From contig CAAGKD010000083.1 in NCBI GenBank assembly GCA_900770335.1, positions 1 through 15,347 of the forward strand: DNA of 15,347 nucleotides, read 5' to 3'. This stretch comes from an uncultured Sutterella sp. Lineage in GTDB: Bacteria > Pseudomonadota > Gammaproteobacteria > Burkholderiales > Burkholderiaceae_F. The notes under the pieces were generated by a model, which was not told the origin of the DNA, did not search any database, and saw only the letters and a list, made by a program, of their open reading frames with translations. The translations under genes were made by a program, and so were the position numbers. Of this stretch, positions 6,526 through 15,258 are shown in pieces; the stretch's first letter is position 1, and each line of letters starts with the position of its first letter.

Positions 6526-6571
6526 GAACGTCCCGGCCCGCACGCCGCCCGGAATTCACAGGAGACGAAAG

Positions 6572-6919
6572 ATGAAGAGAAAAGTCGCCCTCGGAGCAGC
6601 CGCGCTGCTCCTCGCCGCGGCGCTCGGAGCGGGCTCGCCCGCCCAGGCCGCCGACTTCGGCGCCGACCGCCACATTGCGCGCGGACTTGAGTGCGGGACC
6701 TGCCACGGTCCGGACATGAAGAATCCCAAGACGCCCGACGAGAGCACGTGCCTCAAGTGCCACAAGCGCGAGGACGTCGCGGCCCGGACGAAGGGGCTCA
6801 GCCCCAATCCGCACACGGCGCCGCACAACAACGACTGCACGCTCTGCCACATGCAGCACGAGCCCGAGGAGAACTACTGCGCTCAGTGCCACAAGTTCGA
6901 CTACCCCATGAGGAAGTGA
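6572..6919 (+). CDS. Periplasmic tetraheme c-type cytochrome (small tetraheme / Fcc heme-domain-like)
   Basis: The protein is 115 residues with a Sec signal peptide (basic MKRK, hydrophobic core, AQA cleavage near residue 26). Four CXXCH heme sites are present: CGTCH 41-45, CLKCH 60-64, CTLCH 89-93 and CAQCH 103-107. H34, H81, H85 and H96 are spaced to act as the distal ligands, giving bis-His hemes as in the Shewanella small tetraheme cytochrome and the N-terminal domain of flavocytochrome c3. It would be exported unfolded, loaded with heme in the periplasm, and pass electrons from a membrane quinol dehydrogenase (not in the window) to the reductase encoded just upstream. The ATG at 6572 is preceded by AGGAGA with 6-base spacing; the open frame extends to 6452 but would lose the signal peptide. 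Same operon as the reductase, separated by 181 structured bases. Confidence 0.93.
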   Translation: MKRKVALGAAALLLAAALGAGSPAQAADFGADRHIARGLECGTCHGPDMKNPKTPDESTCLKCHKREDVAARTKGLSPNPHTAPHNNDCTLCHMQHEPEENYCAQCHKFDYPMRK

Positions 6920-6946
6920 GGCTGACGCCTCCCGCACGGCAGTGAA

Positions 6947-6981
6947 GAAGGGGAGGCCTCCCGTCCGGGAGCCTCCCCTTC
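6947..6981. terminator. Hairpin terminator between convergent genes
   Basis: GAAGGGGAGGC (6947-6957) pairs perfectly with GCCTCCCCTTC (6971-6981), and the inner TCCCG (6959-6963) with CGGGA (6966-6970). There is no clear T run on either side. Its place between the cytochrome and the opposite-strand lipoprotein gene suggests a shared bidirectional 3' end. Confidence 0.65.
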
Positions 6982-7007
6982 GAATGCAGTCCGGAATCGG
7001 GCGGAGA

Positions 7008-7580
7008 TCACTCCTCCCGCGCCGCCTCCCCGATCCCGAGCTCCCGCCGGGCCTGCTCATGGAGAGCCTTTCGCCGCACGTTGTACTCGCCCCAGGTGAT
7101 CTCGCCCGAGAGGAGCTTCGCCTGGTTCTCCTCAATCGCCGGATCGTGGCGCTTCGAGGCCTCGGCGAGCCTCGCCTCCGCGGGCGTGCCGGACTCGGTC
7201 ATCACGCGCCGGGTTTCGGCGTTGAGGTCCTTCGTGATCGAGAACACCTGCTCGGCGGCCCGGCGCTGCTCGCGGGTGATCTTCGAGCGGTCCCGGAGCA
7301 TCGCGTCCGTGATGCCCGACGACAAGCACGCGGTTTTCCTGAAGTAGGGCTGCAGGCCCTGCGCGACGCAGGTCGCGCGCATGCGCAGCATCACGTCGGC
7401 GACGCGCTTTCGATAGGCCGACGGAGCGTCGGGCAACTCGGCGACGGGGGCGGCGGGGGCGGCGGAGCCCACCGGGAGCGAGGGGGAGGTGGCGCACCCG
7501 CCGACGAGCAGGCAGGCGGCGAGCGCGAGAAGAGCCTTGCGGACCTTGAGGACCTTTGGAGGGCGACTGGCGGTCATCAT
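7008..7580 (-). CDS. Putative lipoprotein of unknown function
   Basis: The protein is 190 residues from the chosen start. A basic, hydrophobic signal ends in the lipobox LVGGC (Cys29), so it should be lipid-anchored. A short Pro/Ala linker leads to a mostly helical, charged domain with a Cys pair (RATC and KTAC, about 15 residues apart) that could form a disulfide, and a C-terminal segment EITWGEYNVRRKALHEQARRELG. I do not recognise a named family. The ATG at 7580 is chosen over the ATG at 7637: GGGGAT gives a ribosome binding site at the right distance, and a good promoter sits at 7610-7637, so the longer form could not be fully transcribed from it. The next codon is also ATG. It shares the hairpin at 6947-6981 with the convergent cytochrome gene. 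Confidence 0.75.
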   Translation of the reverse strand: MMTASRPPKVLKVRKALLALAACLLVGGCATSPSLPVGSAAPAAPVAELPDAPSAYRKRVADVMLRMRATCVAQGLQPYFRKTACLSSGITDAMLRDRSKITREQRRAAEQVFSITKDLNAETRRVMTESGTPAEARLAEASKRHDPAIEENQAKLLSGEITWGEYNVRRKALHEQARRELGIGEAAREE

Positions 7581-7609
7581 AGAAATCCCCGATGGCGAAA
7601 AGGGGAGAA

Positions 7610-7637
7610 ATATTAGGAAAGGCAGAAGTTTAGCCAA
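7610..7637 (-). promoter_or_regulatory. Sigma70 promoter of the lipoprotein gene
   Basis: On the minus strand TTGGCT (7632-7637) and TAATAT (7610-7615) are 16 bases apart. Transcription would start near 7603 and leave a leader of about 23 bases with the ribosome binding site, which fixes the start codon at 7580. Confidence 0.6.
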
Positions 7638-7638
7638 A

Positions 7639-7676
7639 CGATGCGGAATGCATCGCCAAAGTGCCTTCGGTATAAT
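7639..7676 (+). promoter_or_regulatory. Putative tig promoter with a palindrome over the -35 region
   Basis: TATAAT (7671-7676) is a consensus -10. No recognisable -35 is found at the correct distance; instead the perfect dyad CGATGC-GGAAT-GCATCG (7639-7655) covers that place, suggesting an activator or repressor site. The divergent lipoprotein promoter starts two bases to the left, so one bound protein could affect both. Confidence 0.5.
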
Positions 7677-7910
7677 GGCTGACTTCTACCTGCGGCGAGG
7701 CGCGCGGGGGCTTCGGGCTCCAGCGTTTGCGACGTCGCGCGAGGCACAAGTTTTCGAGCCGCACGACGCCGGACGCGCTCCCACAAAGCGGGGGCGCGCA
7801 TCGGGCCGGACGGCATTTTCCACTTTTCGGACCCCGGGTCCGGCCGCGCTCCGGTCCAGGCGCGCGGCGAACGCCCCCCGAGGACCGAGTTTCAGCAAAG
7901 AATCAAAGCG
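7677..7910 (+). other. Long GC-rich leader of tig, no gene seen
   Basis: About 230 bases lie between the TATAAT box and the tig start. They hold a palindrome CGGACCC-C-GGGTCCG (7828-7842) and several GC-rich self-complementary runs. Open frames across it are Arg/Ala/Pro-rich shadows without a ribosome binding site. No known riboswitch or attenuator was recognised. Confidence 0.4.
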
Positions 7911-9278
7911 ATGACTGAAGAAAAGACTGAACAGGCTGTCGAACAGGAACAGGCCGCCGCCCCCCAGGAAGCCGCTCAGGAAGAGACGAAGGTGAACCCC
8001 CTCGAGCGCTCCCTTGAGCTCGCGGTCTCCGGCGACGAGGTTCAGGCCCTCACGCAGAAGTACCTGCGCAACTACGCCAAGACCGCCTCCATGCCCGGCT
8101 TCCGCAAGGGCCATGTTCCCATGTCGCAGGTCGAGCAGATCTACGGCATGCGCGCCTTCGACCAGGCCGTTAACGAGCTCGTCGGCCAGGCCTGGACCAA
8201 GGCCGCCCAGGAGTCGGGCCTCGCCATCGCCGGCATGCCCCGCATCGAGGGCGTTCCCGCCGAGGAAGGCGCGAAGGACATGAAGTTCAAGGCCGTCTTC
8301 GAGGTCTTCCCCGAGATCGAGTACCCGGACTTCACGAAGCTCGCCCTCAAGCGCTACACCTGCGCCGTCGATGACGCCGCCGTCCAGAAGACGCTCGACA
8401 TCATGACCCGCCAGCGCGTCACCTACACCGAGGCGGGCGCCGACCGCGCCGCCCAGAAGGACGATCGCGTGACGATCAACTTCTGCGGCACCAAGGACGG
8501 CGTCGAGTTCCAGGGCGGCAAGGCCGAGGGCTTCCAGTTCGTCATCGGCGACGGCCGCATGCTCGCTGACTTCGACGCCGCCGTCGCCGGCATGAAGGTC
8601 GGTGAGAAGAAGACCTTCGGCATGACCTTCCCGAAGGACTACGGTCCCGCCCACCTCAACGGCGCCGCCGTTGAGTTCGCCGTCGAGGTGACGAAGGTCG
8701 AGGAGGCCCACTTCCCCGTGATCGACGACGAGTTCGCCCAGTCCCTCGGCGTCGAGGGCGGTGTTGAGGCCATGCGCGCCGACATCCGCGCCAACCTCGA
8801 GCGCGAGGTCGAGGCCCGCCTCGTCCAGAAGACCGAGAACGAGGCGTTCGAGACCCTCGTCGAGGAGCTCAAGTTCCCCGTCCCGACAGACACCGTCGCC
8901 CAGGAGCGCCATGCTCTCCTCGAGAACTTCAAGGAGCAGATGAAGCGCCAGAGCGGCAAGGATCCGAAGGACTTCCCGGAGAGCGTCTTCCAGGAGACCG
9001 CTGAGAAGCGCGTCCGCCTCGGCCTCTTCGTCGAGGAGCTCACGAAGCGCGAGAGCCTCGCCGCCACCGACGAGCAGATCGCCGAGCGCGCCAAGACGAT
9101 CGCCGCCTCCTACGAGAACCCCGAGGAGGTTGAGAAGTACCTCACGTCCGACCGTCAGCGCCGCGCGAACCTCGCCGCCCAGATCCAGCAGAAGAACATC
9201 TGCGACTGGCTTCTCGCGAAGGCTTCGACGACCGACGAGGCCGTCGACTTCGACAAGGTGATGTCGGGCGGCTTCTGA
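7911..9278 (+). CDS. tig: Trigger factor, ribosome-associated chaperone and peptidyl-prolyl isomerase
   Basis: The protein is 455 residues, slightly longer than E. coli trigger factor because of an acidic, Gln/Ala-rich N-terminal extension of about 25 residues. The ribosome-binding domain carries GFRKGHVP (63-70), the signature loop that docks on L23. An FKBP-type domain spans about 184-263 (DRVTINFCG to EVTKVEE), followed by the helical C-terminal chaperone arms. It folds nascent chains at the ribosome exit tunnel. It heads the classical tig-clpP-clpX-lon order but has its own terminator at 9371-9406, so most transcripts are probably monocistronic. The ribosome binding site is weak (an A-rich CAAAGAATCAAAG stretch ahead of the ATG). 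Confidence 0.97.
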   Translation: MTEEKTEQAVEQEQAAAPQEAAQEETKVNPLERSLELAVSGDEVQALTQKYLRNYAKTASMPGFRKGHVPMSQVEQIYGMRAFDQAVNELVGQAWTKAAQESGLAIAGMPRIEGVPAEEGAKDMKFKAVFEVFPEIEYPDFTKLALKRYTCAVDDAAVQKTLDIMTRQRVTYTEAGADRAAQKDDRVTINFCGTKDGVEFQGGKAEGFQFVIGDGRMLADFDAAVAGMKVGEKKTFGMTFPKDYGPAHLNGAAVEFAVEVTKVEEAHFPVIDDEFAQSLGVEGGVEAMRADIRANLEREVEARLVQKTENEAFETLVEELKFPVPTDTVAQERHALLENFKEQMKRQSGKDPKDFPESVFQETAEKRVRLGLFVEELTKRESLAATDEQIAERAKTIAASYENPEEVEKYLTSDRQRRANLAAQIQQKNICDWLLAKASTTDEAVDFDKVMSGGF

Positions 9279-9370
9279 TCCTTCGGAAGCAGCCGCAAGC
9301 GTCCGGCCTGACCGCTCCGGGGCCCGTCCGAGGGTCCCTTCGAGCGGTTCGGGCAGGAACCTGCACGAAA

Positions 9371-9406
9371 CGGAAGGGCGTCCTCGGGCGCCCTTCCGCT
9401 ATTTTT
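9371..9406 (+). terminator. Rho-independent terminator after tig
   Basis: CGGAAGGGCG (9371-9380) pairs perfectly with CGCCCTTCCG (9389-9398) around an 8-base loop, followed by CTATTTTT. Confidence 0.9.
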
Positions 9407-9485
9407 GCCGGACGGGGCGGCCGGGGCGGGCGGGGCCTCACCGGGGAGTCCGTCTTCCCGAACGCCCCAACATCTTGCGGCGGCC

Positions 9486-9514
9486 TGCACATTGCGCGGC
9501 CGTTCCGCGATAAT
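9486..9514 (+). promoter_or_regulatory. Putative clpP promoter
   Basis: TGCACA (9486-9491) and GATAAT (9509-9514) are 17 bases apart (4 of 6 and 5 of 6 matches). It lies after the tig terminator and is the most AT-rich point of the tig-clpP gap. The leader would be about 250 bases. It does not resemble a sigma32 promoter. Confidence 0.45.
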
Positions 9515-9771
9515 GTCCCTTCGCGCCCGAACCCTCCCCGGACCAGCCCCGAGGGGGCCCGGGGCGCCTCATGGGGGCGCCCGTCCCTCACAATCCTCAC
9601 TCCCCGCGCGCCTCGGGCGCGTCCGGCCGCCGTCCTTTTCGGGGAGGGCCGCCGCCAGGGAGCCCCATTCCGCCGGGCCGGCGTCCCGCGGGGCCGAACG
9701 CGCTCCGGGGCCGGCCCGCTCCATCCGGGCGCGCAGCTCCATCCGGGGCGGCGCGCCGACCAAGGCCATTC
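9515..9771 (+). other. Very GC-rich clpP leader with repeats, no gene seen
   Basis: The stretch contains a stem GGGCGCC (9562-9568) / GGCGCCC (9576-9582) and a 12-bp direct repeat GCTCCATCCGGG at 9718-9729 and 9736-9747 (period 18) close to the clpP ribosome binding site. The in-frame extension of clpP to 9571 is Pro/Arg-rich and unlike any ClpP N terminus, so it is taken as untranslated. Confidence 0.45.
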
Positions 9772-10362
9772 ATGTCTCTCGTTCCCATCGTTGTTGAAAA
9801 CTCCGGCCGCGCCGAGCGCAGCTTCGACATCTACTCGCGCCTCCTGCGCGACCGCATCATCTTCCTCACAAGCGAGGTCAACGACCAGACGGCCTCGCTC
9901 ATCGTGGCGCAGCTCCTGTTCCTCGAGAGCGAGGATCCGGACAAGGACATCTCGCTTTACATCAACAGCCCCGGGGGCTCCGTGTCCGCGGGCATGGCGA
10001 TCTTTGACACGATGCGCTTCATCCGTCCGAAGGTGAACACGATCTGCCTCGGCATGGCCGCCTCGATGGGGGCGTTCCTGCTTGCCGCGGGCGAGAAGGG
10101 CAAGCGCTTCGCGCTCCCGCACTCGCGCATCATGATCCACCAGCCCCTGGGCGGCGCCGAGGGCCAGGCGAGCGACGTCGAGATCCGCGCCCGGCAGCTC
10201 ACGCTCATCAAGCGCCAGATGAACGAGCTCATGGCGGGCTTCACGGGCCGCGCCTACGAGGAGCTCGTGCGCGACACGGACCGCGACAACTTCATGAGCG
10301 CCCAGGAGGCGCTCGAGTACGGCCTCATCGACCGCGTGCTCACGACGCGCGAGGAGATGTGA
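9772..10362 (+). CDS. clpP: ATP-dependent Clp protease proteolytic subunit
   Basis: The protein is 196 residues, the normal ClpP length. The serine-protease triad is intact: S98 in GMAASMGA, H123 in RIMIHQPLGG, D172 in DTDRDNFMSA. The start at 9772 (MSLVPIVVENSGR...) matches the N-terminal axial-loop pattern LVPIVVE(N/Q)..RGERSFDIYSRLL, with an AAGG ribosome binding site 6 bases upstream. ClpP forms a double heptameric barrel that degrades proteins unfolded by ClpX, encoded next. A 152-base gap with only an imperfect GC hairpin near 10382-10405 separates them, with no T run, so co-transcription with clpX is likely. Confidence 0.98.
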   Translation: MSLVPIVVENSGRAERSFDIYSRLLRDRIIFLTSEVNDQTASLIVAQLLFLESEDPDKDISLYINSPGGSVSAGMAIFDTMRFIRPKVNTICLGMAASMGAFLLAAGEKGKRFALPHSRIMIHQPLGGAEGQASDVEIRARQLTLIKRQMNELMAGFTGRAYEELVRDTDRDNFMSAQEALEYGLIDRVLTTREEM

Positions 10363-10514
10363 CGCTCCTCGCCCCTCCGGCGCCCGAGGGCGTTCGGGGG
10401 GCGCGAGCCGCGCTCAATCCACACGACCGAAAACCGATCCGGACCGGACTCGAGGAGGCGCGTCGCCCTCGCGAACGCCTTCCGTCCGAGGACCGGAGAA
10501 ACTGACGACTGCAA

Positions 10515-11828
10515 ATGACGAAACGCTACTGCTCCTTCTGCGGATGCGAGGAATCCAAGTGCTCCGCGCTCTTCCAGGGTCTTCACGGAGAGCTCCTGTG
10601 CGGCGACTGCGTGCGCGCGATGGCCGGCGAGCTCCGCGGGGACCAGAACGCCGCCGCGCCCGCCGAGGGCGCCGCGGCCGAGCCCGAGAAGTTCCCGAAG
10701 AAGGTTCCGACGCCGCGCGAGCTCTATGAGCTTCTTGACGGCTACGTGATCGGCCAGGAGCGCGCCAAGCGCACCCTCTCGGTCGCGGTCTTCAACCACT
10801 ACAAGCGCCTGATGACGCAGAACGACCCGAAGATGAAGGGCATGGAGGAGGCCGTCGAGCTTCAGAAGTCCAACGTTCTGCTCGTGGGCCCCACGGGCTC
10901 GGGCAAGACCCTGCTCGCGCAGACGCTCGCCAAGGCCCTCGACGTGCCCTTCGCGATCGCCGACGCGACGACCTTGACCGAGGCGGGCTACGTGGGCGAG
11001 GACGTCGAGAACATCGTCGCCAAGCTCGTGCAGGCCGCCGGGGGCGACATCGAGCGCGCCCAGAAGGGAATCATCTACTTGGACGAGATCGACAAGATCG
11101 CCCGCAAGAGCGAGAACCCCTCGATCACCCGCGACGTCTCCGGCGAAGGCGTGCAGCAGGCGCTTCTGAAGCTCATCGAGGGCACGATCGCCTCGATGCC
11201 CGCCAAGGGCGGCAGAAAGAACCCCGGCAAGCCCATGGTGGAGGTCGACACCTCGCAGATCCTCTTCATCTGCGGCGGCGCCTTCGACGGCATGGAGCGG
11301 ATCGTCCGCCACCGCACGGAGAGAAGCGAGATCGGCTTCTCGGGCAAGGTCGTCGGCAAGCGCGACCATGACCTCTCGGAGCTCTTCCGCCAGATCGAGA
11401 CGGCGGACCTCGTCAAGTACGGCCTCATCCCCGAGCTCGTGGGCCGCCTGCCGGTGATCACGGTCCTCGACGAGCTCGACGAGAAGGCCCTGATCGACAT
11501 CCTCACCAAGCCGAGGAACGCCATCGTCCGGCAGTACCGCGTGCTCTTCGCGATGGAGGACGTGGAGCTCGAGTTCTCGTCCGAGGCTCTCGCGGCGATT
11601 GCGCACCAGGCGATCGAGCGCAAGACCGGCGCCCGGGGGCTGCGCTCCATCATGGAGGGGCTGCTCCTGGACACGATGTTCAACGTGCCGGGCCGCAAGG
11701 ACGTCGCGAAGGTCGTCATCAATGAGGACGTCGTCAAGGGAAAGGCCGCCCCCGAGCTCATCCTGCGCGATCCGGCCGCGGAGAAGACCGGGAAGGCCGA
11801 GAAGCCTGAGAAGCCCGCCGAGGCCTGA
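10515..11828 (+). CDS. clpX: ATP-dependent Clp protease ATP-binding subunit ClpX
   Basis: The protein is 437 residues. The N-terminal zinc-binding domain has C6, C9, C29 and C32 for adaptor and substrate docking. The AAA+ module shows Walker A GPTGSGKT (125-132), the pore loop GYVG (158-161), Walker B IIYLDEID (186-193), the conserved ENPSITRDVSGEGVQQALL segment and the IGF tripeptide (273-275) of the loop that contacts ClpP. It unfolds tagged proteins and threads them into ClpP. The C terminus ends in a Lys/Glu/Pro-rich tail. The ribosome binding site is poor: GGAG at 10494-10497 is far from the ATG. Confidence 0.98.
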   Translation: MTKRYCSFCGCEESKCSALFQGLHGELLCGDCVRAMAGELRGDQNAAAPAEGAAAEPEKFPKKVPTPRELYELLDGYVIGQERAKRTLSVAVFNHYKRLMTQNDPKMKGMEEAVELQKSNVLLVGPTGSGKTLLAQTLAKALDVPFAIADATTLTEAGYVGEDVENIVAKLVQAAGGDIERAQKGIIYLDEIDKIARKSENPSITRDVSGEGVQQALLKLIEGTIASMPAKGGRKNPGKPMVEVDTSQILFICGGAFDGMERIVRHRTERSEIGFSGKVVGKRDHDLSELFRQIETADLVKYGLIPELVGRLPVITVLDELDEKALIDILTKPRNAIVRQYRVLFAMEDVELEFSSEALAAIAHQAIERKTGARGLRSIMEGLLLDTMFNVPGRKDVAKVVINEDVVKGKAAPELILRDPAAEKTGKAEKPEKPAEA

Positions 11829-11857
11829 GTTCTCCCTGAGGCGCCCGAGCTCGGTCA

Positions 11858-11885
11858 GGCCGGACGGTTGAAAAACCGCCCGGCC
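11858..11885 (+). other. GAAA-loop hairpin between clpX and lon
   Basis: GGCCGGACGGTT (11858-11869), loop GAAA, AACCGCCCGGCC (11874-11885): 12 positions with 11 pairs and one A-C mismatch. No T run follows, so it is a weak terminator at best. The loop and flanking TT form the -35 box of the lon promoter. Confidence 0.65.
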
Positions 11886-11895
11886 GTCCCAATAT
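11868..11895 (+). promoter_or_regulatory. Heat-shock (sigma32/RpoH) promoter of lon
   Basis: GGTTGAAA with the core at 11868-11873 and CCCAATAT (11888-11895) are 14 bases apart. The sigma32 consensus is CTTGAAA, 13-15 bases, CCCCATNT, so the -10 matches at all but one fixed position. lon is a known RpoH target in proteobacteria. The leader would be about 30 bases. Confidence 0.75.
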
Positions 11896-11930
11896 AGGCA
11901 TCACACATACCAGAATCTGAGGTTACTGCC

Positions 11931-14399
<2,469 letters not shown>

Positions 14400-14404
14400 G
14401 GCGC

Positions 14405-14422
14405 ATGACGCGGATGCGTCAT
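14405..14422 (+). other. Hairpin just after the lon stop
   Basis: ATGACGC (14405-14411), loop GGAT, GCGTCAT (14416-14422), a perfect 7-bp stem 5 bases after the stop. A smaller stem CCGTT-TCC-AACGG follows. Possibly protects the 3' end. Confidence 0.45.
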
Positions 14423-14457
14423 CGTCCGTAAAGACCGTTTCCAACGGCTTCGGAGAA

Positions 14458-14499
14458 GAGGCCCCGGCTCCGTAAGGATCCGGGGCCTCATGCCGTTTT
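14458..14499 (+). terminator. Terminator after lon
   Basis: GAGGCCCCGG (14458-14467) pairs perfectly with CCGGGGCCTC (14480-14489) around a 12-base loop. Only a short TTTT follows at 14496-14499, so it may be leaky. Confidence 0.65.
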
Positions 14500-14537
14500 C
14501 GGGGCCGCCAGGCGACAAAACTTAATATTTCTCCTGA

Positions 14538-14565
14538 TGGACAAATTCGCGCCTGCGGGTATGAT
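14538..14565 (+). promoter_or_regulatory. Sigma70 promoter of the HU gene
   Basis: TGGACA (14538-14543) and TATGAT (14560-14565) are 16 bases apart, each 5 of 6 matches, inside a locally AT-rich stretch. A second TATGAT at 14582-14587 has no -35 at a suitable distance. Confidence 0.65.
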
Positions 14566-14657
14566 ATTGCGGTCCCAATTCTATGATGTTCAAAGTAAAC
14601 ATCCGGAAGAACCCGAAGCTTTCGCAAATCTGACAAACCAGGGAGAAAAAAGAGAAA

Positions 14658-14930
14658 ATGAACAAGACCGATTTGATCGAGAAGGTCGCCGAGGACGCCG
14701 AGCTCACGCCCGAGCAGGCCACGCGCGCCGTCGAGGCGGTTATCAGCAACATCGAGGGTTCCCTCGCCCGCGGCGAGCACGTCATCATCCTCGGCTTCGG
14801 CTCCTTCGCAGTGGTGGACCGCGCCCCCAGGGCGGGCCGCCATCCGCAGACGGGCAAGCGCATGGATATCCCCGCAACCCGTCAGGCCAGGTTCAAGCCG
14901 GGTAAAACGCTCAAGGAACTGGTAAAGTAA
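14658..14930 (+). CDS. hup: DNA-binding protein HU
   Basis: The protein is 90 residues, the standard HU length. It has the N-terminal helical dimerisation part (MNKTDLIEKVAEDAELT...), GFGSF at 46-50, and the beta-arm RAPRAGRHPQTGKRMDIPA with the intercalating Pro63, followed by RFKPGKTLKELVK. HU bends and compacts DNA non-specifically. The ATG at 14658 follows a purine-rich GGGAGAAAAAAGAGAAA stretch. Its place after lon matches hupB of the tig-clpPX-lon-hupB cluster. A hairpin and tRNA-Val follow within 44 bases, without a clear terminator, so the tRNA may be part of the hup transcript. Confidence 0.97.
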   Translation: MNKTDLIEKVAEDAELTPEQATRAVEAVISNIEGSLARGEHVIILGFGSFAVVDRAPRAGRHPQTGKRMDIPATRQARFKPGKTLKELVK

Positions 14931-14941
14931 CGCCTTCGCAC

Positions 14942-14968
14942 CGGAGGTCTCCCCTAGAAGAGCCTCCG
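14942..14968 (+). other. Hairpin between hup and tRNA-Val
   Basis: CGGAGG (14942-14947) pairs with CCTCCG (14963-14968) around a 15-base loop, without a T run. It ends 6 bases ahead of the mature tRNA and could be a processing signal or a weak 3' end for hup. Confidence 0.4.
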
Positions 14969-14974
14969 CAAGGT

Positions 14975-15050
14975 GGGCCCTTAGCTCAGTTGGTAGAGCA
15001 GCGCCTTTACACGGCGAAGGTCAGGAGTTCGAGACTCTTAGGGCCCACCA
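14975..15050 (+). tRNA. tRNA-Val, anticodon UAC
   Basis: The 76-base cloverleaf has acceptor GGGCCCT/AGGGCCC, discriminator A and encoded CCA (15048-15050). The D arm is TAGCTCAGTTGGTAGAGCA, the anticodon loop TTTACAC gives UAC, and the T arm is AGGAG-TTCGAGA-CTCTT with one G-U pair. The 27-43 position is a G-A mismatch. No separate promoter is obvious. Confidence 0.97.
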
Positions 15051-15074
15051 GACGAAGCATTCGCGCGCTCCAAT

Positions 15075-15123
15075 AGCCCCCGGCTCGCAGCATCTCCGGA
15101 TGTCGCGGGCTTTTGTTTTTTTG
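15075..15123 (+). terminator. Terminator after tRNA-Val
   Basis: An imperfect stem (AGCC/GGCT outside; CGC..CATC with GATG..GCG inside, loop TCCG, 15075-15111) is followed by TTTTGTTTTTTT (15111-15122). Confidence 0.8.
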
Positions 15124-15160
15124 CGAATCTCGATTTTGCATTGCGCTTTCATGCCTTTGC

Positions 15161-15229
15161 GTCACTTCACCTCTGGTTCGATGGAAAATCCTTTGGGAAC
15201 ATTGGTTTTCATACTATAAATGAAGTGAC
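15161..15229 (+). promoter_or_regulatory. Promoter flanked by a perfect 9-bp inverted repeat, reading out of the window
   Basis: TTGGGA (15193-15198) and TATAAA (15215-15220) are 16 bases apart. GTCACTTCA (15161-15169) upstream and TGAAGTGAC (15221-15229) directly after the -10 are exact reverse complements, 60 bp centre to centre. The right arm covers the transcription start, a good place for a repressor, and the left arm lies ahead of the -35. The stretch is AT-rich compared with the rest of the window. Confidence 0.55.
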
Positions 15230-15258
15230 CGCCAGGCCTCGGGAACGAGCGTTCGGAG

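Noticed and set aside
4867..6543. 558-codon minus-strand open frame
   Set aside because: Shadow of the reductase gene, which has a signal peptide, FAD motif and ribosome binding site.
15161..15229. Recombinase-driven invertible promoter as the main reading
   Set aside because: Arms are only 9 bp and enclose 51 bp, shorter than typical invertible promoters, and no recombinase gene is in the window; an operator pair is simpler.
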